Shown here: in pieces, positions 1-5,240 of the stretch
Layout: every line of letters starts with the position of its first letter
How positions within the stretch are numbered: position 1 is the stretch's first letter
The notes under the pieces: generated by a model
The model's database searches: none
What the model was told of the DNA's origin: nothing
The model's input: the letters and a program-made list of their open reading frames with translations, nothing else
DNA from: Erysipelotrichaceae bacterium
GTDB taxonomy: Bacteria; Bacillota_I; Bacilli_A; Erysipelotrichales; Erysipelotrichaceae
Direction: 5' to 3'
NCBI GenBank assembly: GCA_017419065.1
Contig: JAFOMB010000235.1
Coordinates: 1-5,240 of the forward strand
Length of the DNA stretch: 5,240 bases
Made by a program: the position numbers and the translations under genes

Positions 1-750
1 AGCGGCTTCTCCGGCATCTCAAGACTTTTATCCGACCTCTGCCGGGATTTTCTGCATTTTGACCTGCCGTTCTACATCCCGTATCTCATCCTGAACATCA
101 TCGCCATCCTGCTCGTCTACAAAAGCATCGGCCACCGTTTCACGATCTATTCGCTCATCCAGGTCATCACGGTATCTGTCTTAACGACCTATCTGAAGCC
201 TTTTACGATCGTCGATGACATGCTGCTGGTCTCCGTCTTCGGCGGCATCATCAACGGCTTCGGCATCTCCTTGGCCCTGCAGCACAATTCCTCGAGCGGC
301 GGCACTGATTTCATCGCCATCTACGTCTCGAATAAATACAAGCGTTCGATCTGGACGGAGATCCTGGCCTTCAACGTCTGTGTCCTGATACTGGCCGGGC
401 TCGTCTATGGCTGGGAGAGGGCTCTCTACTCGATCATCTACCAGTACTGTTCCACAACGGTCATCTCTCACTTACACAAGAGATACACCCATGAGACGAT
501 CACCATCATCACTAGGAAACCGGAGGAAGTCATCCATTCCATCCTCTCCAATACCAGACACGGCATCACCGTGACCCAGGCGAAAGGGGCCTATCTCAAA
601 CTGGATGAGACGATGTTATATATGGTCGTCAACTCCTTTGAGACCAACGATGTCATCCGCTCCGCATTAAAAGAAGACCCGAAGGCCTTCATCAATATAC
701 AGGATTCAAAATCGGTCATCGGCAACTTCTATCAGAAGCCGCTCGATTAA
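1..750 (+). CDS. YitT family membrane protein (DUF161 + DUF2179), 5' end missing
   Basis: The reading frame is open from the first base to TAA at 748-750, so 249 C-terminal residues are visible and the true start lies left of the window. The first ATG in view (220) lies inside the conserved region and is not the start. Hydrophobic stretches at about fragment residues 26-44, 50-66, 74-95 and 118-160 look like membrane helices. The segment around residues 80-103 (GGIINGFGISLAL, then SSSGGTDFIA) is typical of the YitT/DUF161 core. From about residue 166 a soluble domain follows, with the DUF2179 signature HGITVTQAKGAY and a late FINIQDSKSVIG stretch. YitT proteins are multi-pass inner-membrane proteins of uncertain function, often called putative transporters; DUF2179 resembles small-ligand or regulatory domains. 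No substrate can be named. The gene converges on trpS and overlaps it by 4 bp. Family assignment is firm; function is unknown. Confidence 0.9.
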   Translation, partial: SGFSGISRLLSDLCRDFLHFDLPFYIPYLILNIIAILLVYKSIGHRFTIYSLIQVITVSVLTTYLKPFTIVDDMLLVSVFGGIINGFGISLALQHNSSSGGTDFIAIYVSNKYKRSIWTEILAFNVCVLILAGLVYGWERALYSIIYQYCSTTVISHLHKRYTHETITIITRKPEEVIHSILSNTRHGITVTQAKGAYLKLDETMLYMVVNSFETNDVIRSALKEDPKAFINIQDSKSVIGNFYQKPLD

Positions 751-1730
751 AACTGCAGTCCGATCTTCTTCTTCACATCAGCCACTGTCGCATCCGCGAT
801 CACAGCGGCTTTTTTAGCGCCTTCCGCCATGACTTCCTCGAGGATACCGCTGTCCAGGACTTCCTGGTATCTCTTCTGGATCTTCTCGAGTTCCGCGCAG
901 ACGACATCGGCGACATATCTCTTTAAGGAGCCGTAGCCCTGATCCTTGAATTCTTCGGCGATCTCTTCCATCGAGCGTCCGCTGAGAGAAGAGGCGATCT
1001 CGATGAGGTTGTATAAGCCCGGCTGATTGACCTTATCCAGCTGTACGGCACCGACAGAGTCTGTCACTGCCGACATGATCTTCTTTCTGGCAGCCTTGAG
1101 GTCATCTAAAAGATAGATACAGCCCTTGTTGGTCTCATCGGACTTGGACATCTTCTTGGAAGGATCGGAGAGGGACATGATACGGGCACCGACTTTCTGG
1201 ACAAGCGGTTCCGGCATCTTAAAGGTCTCCGTGTATTTATTGTTGAATCTGGCAGCGATATCTCTGGTCAGTTCCACATGCTGTTTCTGATCATCGCCGA
1301 CCGGGACATAATCCGGATTGTAGAGAAGGATATCGGCGGCCATCAGACATGGATAGGTATACATGCCGGCAGAGATATTGCCTTCATTCTTGGCCATCCT
1401 GTCCTTGAACTGGGTCATGCGGTTGAGTTCGCCCATATAGGTGTAGCAGGAAAGGATGTAGCCTAATGTCGCATGGGCCGGGACATCGGTCTGAAGGAAG
1501 ATCGTCGACTTCTTCGGATCAAGACCGCAGGCGATGTATAAAGCGACGGCGTCTTTCAGGTTTTTTGAAAGCTGTGCCGGATCCTGATATTCCGTGATGC
1601 AGTGCAGATTGGCGATAAAGACGATCATCTCATAATCGTCCTGATAGCGGACAAAGTTGCGCAGGGCACCGATATAGTTGCCCAGGGTAAGGGATCCTGT
1701 CGGCTTGATGCCGGAAACCATTCTCTTCAT
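747..1730 (-). CDS. trpS: Tryptophan--tRNA ligase (TrpRS)
   Basis: This encodes a 327-residue class Ic aminoacyl-tRNA synthetase that charges tRNA-Trp with tryptophan using ATP in the cytoplasm. The length matches bacterial TrpRS (about 325-335). The N-terminus MKRMVSGIKPTGSLTLGNYIG contains the HIGH-equivalent GNYIG at 17-21. MAADILLY at 130-137 carries the Asp (D133) expected to recognise the indole nitrogen. VPVGDDQKQH at 142-151 and KMSKS at 193-197 are the other signature motifs. The start at 1730 is chosen because AGGAGG lies 5 nt upstream and the protein then begins with the usual family N-terminus. A longer in-frame start at 1787 would begin inside the T-box element and add 19 unrelated residues. 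Expression is probably controlled by the tRNA-Trp T-box leader just upstream. The stop codon overlaps that of the converging YitT-family gene. Confidence 0.98.
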   Translation of the reverse strand: MKRMVSGIKPTGSLTLGNYIGALRNFVRYQDDYEMIVFIANLHCITEYQDPAQLSKNLKDAVALYIACGLDPKKSTIFLQTDVPAHATLGYILSCYTYMGELNRMTQFKDRMAKNEGNISAGMYTYPCLMAADILLYNPDYVPVGDDQKQHVELTRDIAARFNNKYTETFKMPEPLVQKVGARIMSLSDPSKKMSKSDETNKGCIYLLDDLKAARKKIMSAVTDSVGAVQLDKVNQPGLYNLIEIASSLSGRSMEEIAEEFKDQGYGSLKRYVADVVCAELEKIQKRYQEVLDSGILEEVMAEGAKKAAVIADATVADVKKKIGLQF

Positions 1731-1735
1731 ACATA

Positions 1736-1741
1736 CCTCCT
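1736..1741 (-). promoter_or_regulatory. trpS ribosome binding site
   Basis: AGGAGG on the minus strand lies 5 nt before the ATG at 1730. It fixes the start codon. A second ATG (1734-1732) sits between the Shine-Dalgarno sequence and the start, but it is out of frame and only 1 nt from AGGAGG, so it is unlikely to be used. The site lies just downstream of the T-box terminator's U-run, so it is transcribed only after readthrough. Confidence 0.9.
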
Positions 1742-1747
1742 GAAAAT

Positions 1748-1775
1748 AAAAAAGCAGCCCATGGGACGAATTGCT
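1748..1775 (-). terminator. T-box intrinsic terminator (attenuator) before trpS
   Basis: On the minus strand AGCA (1775-1772) pairs TGCT (1756-1753), and GTCC (1767-1764) pairs GGGC (1760-1757, one G-U pair) around a CAT loop. An ATTC bulge interrupts the 5' arm. Six T residues (1753-1748) follow directly. The hairpin uses bases 1768-1762, which are also the 3' arm of the antiterminator, so the two folds exclude each other as the T-box mechanism requires. The bulged stem is rather weak on paper. Confidence 0.8.
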
Positions 1776-1908
1776 CCGTGGTGCCACCCAATTTCATCCT
1801 TTCGGATCTTTGAACTATAACCCGTTACGAACCAGTTCACCAAAGAAGCTTCGGCAGTTTTCACCAGACACTGCCTCTCTACGCCAGTTCCTTCTTCAAT
1901 TACTGTTC
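1748..1908 (-). ncRNA. T-box leader riboswitch, tRNA-Trp specific
   Basis: The minus-strand leader upstream of trpS has the T-box parts in order. The Stem I base is GAAC (1908-1905) pairing GTTC (1832-1829). AGTA (1904-1901) opposite GAA (1838-1836 region) forms the loop-E side of the specifier loop, and TGG at 1834-1832 is the specifier codon for Trp. AAGAAG (1896-1891) pairs CTTCTT (1848-1843). AGAGA (1880-1876) and the loop containing GGTGAAA are the distal motifs that contact the tRNA elbow, on the stem GGCAGT/ACTGCC (1875-1870 with 1858-1853). A small hairpin ATCC-GAAA-GGAT (1807-1796) fits Stem III. The antiterminator is TGGG (1790-1787) with CCCA (1765-1762) and ACG (1779-1777) with CGT (1768-1766), enclosing the seven-base bulge TGGCACC (1786-1780). 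The bulge base C (1783) pairs with discriminator G73, which bacterial tRNA-Trp carries. Uncharged tRNA-Trp should therefore favour readthrough into trpS. Pairings were done by eye. Confidence 0.95.
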
Positions 1909-1910
1909 TT

Positions 1911-1939
1911 ATCATACCTCTATGACATTTATTTTACAA
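1911..1939 (-). promoter_or_regulatory. Putative sigma-A promoter for trpS
   Basis: Reading the minus strand, TTGTAA (1939-1934) and TATGAT (1916-1911) are separated by 17 bp, a good match to the housekeeping consensus. Transcription would be expected to start near 1904. That would slightly trim the GAAC strand that closes T-box Stem I (1908-1905), so the start may be a few bases earlier. An alternative -10, TAAAAT at 1936-1931, has only a poor -35 but would give a leader starting near 1924 with Stem I intact. One of the two is likely; I cannot decide between them. Confidence 0.6.
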
Positions 1940-1956
1940 ATCAAAAATAGTATAAT
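1928..1956 (+). promoter_or_regulatory. Putative sigma-A promoter for spx-mnmA-recD2
   Basis: A perfect TATAAT lies at 1951-1956 in a local AT-rich patch of otherwise balanced DNA. The best-placed -35 is TTTATT (1928-1933), 17 bp upstream, and it is weak. The expected transcription start is about 1963, only a few bases before the spx ATG at 1966. The -35 directly abuts the -35 proposed for trpS on the other strand (1934-1939). Confidence 0.65.
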
Positions 1957-1965
1957 TACTTCGTC

Positions 1966-2394
1966 ATGATCGTTATATACACATCCCCGGGCTGCGCTTC
2001 CTGCCGGAAGGCGAAGAACTACATGAAGGAAAACAAACTGGACTTCATCGAGAAGAACATTTTTCAGGTCATGCTGAATACCGATGAGATCCGCTATCTC
2101 CTGAAAAGAAGCGAGAACGGCACTGACGATATCATCTCCAAGCGTTCCAAGATCATCCAGGAATCCAAGGTCGATATCGAATCGATGTCCGTCGATGATC
2201 TCGTTCATTTCGTCGTCGAGAATCCTTCTGTCTTAAAACGCCCGATCATCATCGATGACAAGAACATGCAGATAGGCTATGACGCCGAAGAGATCGATGC
2301 CTTCAAGAAGAATACGCTCCGCAAGCTCTCCATCAGCTGTGATAAGAGCTGTCCTCACTACCGCAGCTGCGGCTCCTTAAAGGAGAGCGCATGA
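1966..2394 (+). CDS. spx: Spx/MgsR-family redox regulator (ArsC-like fold)
   Basis: This 142-residue protein matches Spx along its length. It starts MIVIYTSPGCASCRKA with the redox switch C10-x-x-C13. It has NGTDDIISKRSK at 51-62, including the Gly52 and Arg60 positions known to matter for binding RNA polymerase alpha in Bacillus Spx, and RPIIIDDKNMQIGY at 92-105. Spx proteins bind the alpha C-terminal domain and redirect transcription under disulfide stress; arsenate reductases of the same fold lack the CxxC. The start is fixed because an in-frame TAG lies at 1948-1950 with no other start codon between. No Shine-Dalgarno sequence is visible upstream. The protein is about 11 residues longer than Bacillus Spx (131), and the extra tail carries three more cysteines, C125, C129 and C135. 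Its stop overlaps the mnmA start (ATGA). Family is firm; regulator rather than reductase is inferred from the CxxC. Confidence 0.93.
   Translation: MIVIYTSPGCASCRKAKNYMKENKLDFIEKNIFQVMLNTDEIRYLLKRSENGTDDIISKRSKIIQESKVDIESMSVDDLVHFVVENPSVLKRPIIIDDKNMQIGYDAEEIDAFKKNTLRKLSISCDKSCPHYRSCGSLKESA
2379..2385 (+). promoter_or_regulatory. mnmA ribosome binding site within a small hairpin
   Basis: AAAGGAG lies 5 nt before the mnmA ATG at 2391, inside the last codons of spx. The preceding CTCC (2373-2376) can pair with GGAG (2382-2385) across a TTAAA loop, which would cover the site until a ribosome finishing spx opens it. The site is clear; the masking is inference from a 4-bp stem. Confidence 0.8.
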
Positions 2395-3536
2395 AGGTCC
2401 TGGTAGGACTCTCCGGCGGTGTCGATTCCGCAGTAGCTGCCTATCTTCTCAAAGAGCAGGGACATGATGTCACCTGCTGTTTTATGCGTAACTGGGATTC
2501 CGCTCTCAATAACGATACATTAGGGAACAGTACATTAAACAATGACATCTGTCCTCAGGAGGAAGACTACAACGATGCGAAAGCGGTAGCTGATTCATTG
2601 GGACTGACACTGCTCCGCTCAGACTACATCGAAGAATACTGGAATGAAGTCTTCTCCAATTTCATCGAAGAATATGAAAGAGGACGTACCCCGAATCCGG
2701 ACATCCTCTGCAACAAATACATCAAGTTCGATCACTTCCTCGACTTCGCCAAGAAGAAGGGTTTTGAAAAGATCGCTACCGGCCACTACTTCAAGTCCGT
2801 AGAAGAAAACGGCGAGATCCGCTACTACAAGGCTTATGACAGGAACAAGGACCAGTCCTACTTCCTTTCGCAGGTCAAAAAGGAATCCCTGGATTACTGT
2901 CTTTTCCCGCTGGGAGATATCTGTAAGGATGAAGTGAGAAAGATCGCTTCTTCCTTAGACTTGACCATTGCGGAGAAGAAGGATTCTACCGGTATCTGCT
3001 TCATCGGCGAGAGGAACTTCCGGGAATTCCTGAAGAACTACATCCCGATGAAAGAAGGAAATATCATCGCCATCGATACGAAGGAGATCATCGGCAGACA
3101 CCAGGGGGTCTTCTACTATACCATCGGCCAGAGAAAGGGCTTCGGCGTCGGCGGCAACCGCGGACCGTATTACTGCGTCGGCAAGGATGTCCAGCGCAAC
3201 GAGCTCTATCTGACTTCTGTCACAAACGATCACTATCTCGATTCCGACAGTGCCCTGATCAAGGAGATCAACTGGATCAGACGGCCGGAAGAGGGGAAGA
3301 AACTCCAGGTCAAGTTCCGCTACCGTCAGGCAGATCAAGAAGTGACCATCCATCATATAAACGAAAATGAAGCACTGCTTTCCTATCCGCAGTTCATCAA
3401 GGCCGTCACACCGGGACAGCAGGCTGTCTTCTACGACAACGATGAATTCCTGGGCGGAGGTGTCATTGAGAATACCTATCTGAACGGGGAAGACGTCCAT
3501 TCTTCCCTGATCGAAAGGATACACCATGGATCATGA
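2391..3536 (+). CDS. mnmA: tRNA-specific 2-thiouridylase MnmA
   Basis: This 381-residue enzyme, also called TrmU, adenylates and then thiolates U34 of tRNA Lys, Glu and Gln, taking sulfur from a cysteine desulfurase relay. The PP-loop SGGVDS is at 8-13. The first catalytic cysteine is C107 in NPDILCNKYIKF, and the second, which carries the persulfide, is C203 in STGICFIGERNF. GHY (131-133), KDQSYFL (153-159) and TIGQRKGFGVGG (244-255) are further family motifs, followed by the C-terminal beta-barrel region. Length is normal for the family (about 360-380). An Asn-rich stretch at about residues 36-56 is an insertion relative to Bacillus MnmA. The gene begins inside the spx stop (ATGA, 4-bp overlap) with a good AAAGGAG, so it is probably translationally coupled to spx. 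It overlaps recD2 by 11 bp downstream. No cysteine desulfurase gene is in view. Confidence 0.97.
   Translation: MKVLVGLSGGVDSAVAAYLLKEQGHDVTCCFMRNWDSALNNDTLGNSTLNNDICPQEEDYNDAKAVADSLGLTLLRSDYIEEYWNEVFSNFIEEYERGRTPNPDILCNKYIKFDHFLDFAKKKGFEKIATGHYFKSVEENGEIRYYKAYDRNKDQSYFLSQVKKESLDYCLFPLGDICKDEVRKIASSLDLTIAEKKDSTGICFIGERNFREFLKNYIPMKEGNIIAIDTKEIIGRHQGVFYYTIGQRKGFGVGGNRGPYYCVGKDVQRNELYLTSVTNDHYLDSDSALIKEINWIRRPEEGKKLQVKFRYRQADQEVTIHHINENEALLSYPQFIKAVTPGQQAVFYDNDEFLGGGVIENTYLNGEDVHSSLIERIHHGS
3514..3519 (+). promoter_or_regulatory. recD2 ribosome binding site
   Basis: AAAGGA lies 6 nt before the ATG at 3526, within the end of mnmA. It supports that start over the in-frame ATG at 3538, which has no comparable site in front of it. 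Confidence 0.7.
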
Positions 3537-5240
3537 GATGATCGATACGCTCACCGGGACATTCAAGCATATCATCTACCGTTCCGAGAGCTATATGGTA
3601 GCCAGATTTGAAAGTGAAGAAGGACTGATCACTGTAACCGGGCCTTCTTTTGACATTGAGAAGGGGACACGCTACGAATTATCCGGTTCCTATGTCGATC
3701 ATCCAAGATACGGCTTCCAGTTCCAGATACTCAAAGTAGAAAAGGCGCTGCCGAAGGTGAAGGAAGATATCATCTCCTTCCTCTCCTACAAGCTCATCAA
3801 GGGCATTGGAAAGAAGGCGGCCGAGAAGGTCTATGACGCCTTGGGCGATGAGACGCTGAAGATCCTCAAGGAGGACACTTCTGTATTACAAGGGATCGAT
3901 CTTACGATGAAGCAGATCCTCTCGATCGAAGAGGGCTTTGCGTCCATGCAGGACCCGGAACACGAGATCCTCTTTGAACTAGTCTCCCACGGTTTCAACA
4001 ATCTCGAAGCCCAGCGCATCTTCTCCAGGTTCAAGCTGGCGACGATCGAAGTCGGGGAAGAGAATCCGTTCCGCTACTACAACGATGTCTACGGAATGCC
4101 GTTTGAAAAGGTCAAACGCTATGCCTATACCGTCGATTTTGAAGATAAGGAACTCAAATATCAGGAGAGCTATCTCTTCTACCTCTTTACCGATTTCTGT
4201 TTCCGCAGCGGAGATACCTATCTCGAGAAACAGGATCTCCTTGTGCTGCTGCAGAAAAACGGACTGTCTCTCATCGAAGAGGCCTTTGAGTCAGCCCTTA
4301 CCCATAACTATCTCATTGATGAAGAGGGCAGGATCTATCTCTTCAACGATTATCAGAATGAACGCTTCATCGCCGATTACCTCTATCACTTCCCGAAAGG
4401 CGATCTTCTGGAAAGAGAAGAGATCGAAGAGGGGATCCGGGCCAGTGAATACACCAATTCCATCGGTTATGACAAGGCACAGAAAGAGGCCATCGCCTCC
4501 TTCTTCCTGCATCCTGTCTCCATGATCGTCGGCGGTCCCGGTACCGGCAAGACCACGATCGTGAAAGCCATGGTGGAACTCTACCGCGATCTCTTCCCGT
4601 TCAACAACATCATCGTCATCGCGCCGACCGGACGGGCTGCCAAGCGCATCACCGAGATCTGCGATGTGGAAGCCAAGACCATCCATTCCTTACTCCGCTG
4701 GAACAAGGAAGCCAATACCTTCGTCTATGACATAGACAATCCGGTCCTCTATGACGCTGTCATCGTCGATGAGTTCTCCATGGTCGACCAGGATCTCTTC
4801 GCCTCCTTATGCAAGGCCGGAAGCCGTTTCAAGAAGCTCTGCCTCATCGGAGATGACAACCAGCTGCCGTCCATCCGTCCGGGATCGGTATTACGCGACC
4901 TCGTAGAATCCGAACTCTTCCCGGTATCCCACTTATCTGTCAACTACCGTCAGAACGAGGGAAGCGAGATCATCGATCTCTCTTCTTCGATCATCTCCGG
5001 TTCCTTTGATCTGACTTCCTATCATAAGGACATCACCTTTATCGAAAACCGCATCTCCCATGAGGACCTGCTTTCTCTGATAAACCAGGATCTCAAAGAA
5101 GGCTATGAGCTCGATGATATCCAGATCCTCACACCGATGTATAGAGGTGACTGGGGCATCGACAATCTGAACATGCTCTTACAGAACACCTATAATCCGC
5201 GCTCTATAGATAAAGCCGAACGCAATTCGGGAAGGATGAT
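3526..5240 (+). CDS. recD2: RecD2-type DNA helicase (SF1B, RecD/TraA family), 3' end missing
   Basis: The frame is open from ATG 3526 to the window end, giving 571 codons of a family usually near 720-870 residues. The C-terminal part of the second RecA domain is therefore outside. The order fits RecD2: an N-terminal OB-like segment (about 1-75) with TGTFKHIIYRSESYMVARF; helix-hairpin-helix sequence around 90-107 with IKGIGKKAAEKVYDALG; a long helical and winged-helix middle; then the motor. Motor motifs are Q319, Walker A GGPGTGKTT (336-344), APTGRAAKRI (366-375), Walker B VDEFSMVD with D415 and E416, GDDNQLPS (442-449) and NYRQ (473-476). RecD2 is a 5'-3' helicase acting in DNA repair and replication-fork maintenance in species that often lack RecBCD. 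In Bacillus subtilis recD2 (yrrC) also lies close downstream of mnmA. No stop or frameshift is seen. Confidence 0.95.
   Translation, partial: MDHEMIDTLTGTFKHIIYRSESYMVARFESEEGLITVTGPSFDIEKGTRYELSGSYVDHPRYGFQFQILKVEKALPKVKEDIISFLSYKLIKGIGKKAAEKVYDALGDETLKILKEDTSVLQGIDLTMKQILSIEEGFASMQDPEHEILFELVSHGFNNLEAQRIFSRFKLATIEVGEENPFRYYNDVYGMPFEKVKRYAYTVDFEDKELKYQESYLFYLFTDFCFRSGDTYLEKQDLLVLLQKNGLSLIEEAFESALTHNYLIDEEGRIYLFNDYQNERFIADYLYHFPKGDLLEREEIEEGIRASEYTNSIGYDKAQKEAIASFFLHPVSMIVGGPGTGKTTIVKAMVELYRDLFPFNNIIVIAPTGRAAKRITEICDVEAKTIHSLLRWNKEANTFVYDIDNPVLYDAVIVDEFSMVDQDLFASLCKAGSRFKKLCLIGDDNQLPSIRPGSVLRDLVESELFPVSHLSVNYRQNEGSEIIDLSSSIISGSFDLTSYHKDITFIENRISHEDLLSLINQDLKEGYELDDIQILTPMYRGDWGIDNLNMLLQNTYNPRSIDKAERNSGRM

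Noticed and set aside
181..471. Minus-strand open frame of 96 codons
   Set aside because: It is antisense to the conserved YitT-family core, and its Asp-rich product is typical of a shadow of ATC/GTC-rich codons.
1758..1765. CCCATGGG palindrome as a possible operator
   Set aside because: Its bases are accounted for by the T-box: CCCA is the antiterminator 3' arm, and the rest forms the terminator loop and arm.
1728..1787. Longer trpS start at 1787 adding 19 residues
   Set aside because: The extension is translated from the T-box antiterminator and terminator. The ATG at 1730 has AGGAGG at correct spacing and gives the standard TrpRS N-terminus.
1278..1820. Plus-strand small open frames at 1278-1466 and 1602-1820
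   Set aside because: They are antisense to trpS and its leader, with no ribosome binding site or recognisable product.
1727..1915. Small minus-strand open frame across the trpS leader (62 codons)
   Set aside because: It runs through the T-box RNA elements, whose structure explains this sequence, and it ends at the start of trpS in another frame. It could only be a leader peptide by chance; no Shine-Dalgarno sequence or Trp-rich run supports that.
2955..3527. 190-codon open frame on the minus strand
   Set aside because: It lies wholly antisense to mnmA, whose motifs are intact. The long frame is a by-product of the codon bias of the real gene.
3538..3540. Alternative recD2 start at ATG 3538
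   Set aside because: This would avoid the overlap with mnmA, but the ATG at 3526 has the better-placed AAAGGA. The difference is only four residues and cannot be settled without homologues.
4085..4525. 146-codon plus-strand open frame, plus antisense frames at 3831-4034, 4291-4686 and 4749-4943
   Set aside because: All lie inside recD2, which has continuous family sequence in a different frame. Their products are low-complexity and match no family I recognise.

Overview
The window looks like ordinary chromosomal DNA from a Bacillota (Firmicutes) species of middling G+C. The evidence is a tRNA-sensing T-box leader, an Spx-type regulator, a YitT-family membrane protein and a RecD2 helicase next to mnmA. 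The MnmA protein carries an Asn-rich insertion after its FMRNWD motif. From memory this resembles Mollicutes and Erysipelotrichia homologues, so Erysipelotrichia is my best guess; it is inference and not proven here.

Layout: (1) 1-750 (+) is the 3' part of a YitT/DUF161-DUF2179 membrane protein gene. (2) 747-1730 (-) is trpS, which converges on the first gene and overlaps it by 4 bp at the stop codons. (3) About 1731-1965 is the only sizeable non-coding stretch (235 bp). It holds the trpS ribosome binding site, a complete but compact tRNA-Trp T-box riboswitch with its attenuator, and two back-to-back promoters. (4) 1966-3536 (+) holds spx and mnmA, joined by an ATGA overlap. (5) 3526 to the right edge (+) is recD2, overlapping mnmA by 11 bp and cut off by the window end.

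How the parts work together: trpS is probably controlled by tRNA-Trp charging. The T-box has a TGG specifier codon and a TGGC bulge whose variable base is C, matching the G discriminator base of bacterial tRNA-Trp. The spx-mnmA-recD2 genes look like one tightly packed transcription unit combining thiol-stress regulation, tRNA wobble-uridine thiolation and DNA repair. Its promoter has a perfect TATAAT only 9 bp before the spx start codon and no visible Shine-Dalgarno sequence, which points to a leaderless or nearly leaderless mRNA. I saw no mobile element, CRISPR array, tRNA/rRNA gene or clear novel system. The points most worth checking are the short T-box, the leaderless spx start, the extra cysteines in the Spx tail and the hairpin over the mnmA ribosome binding site.
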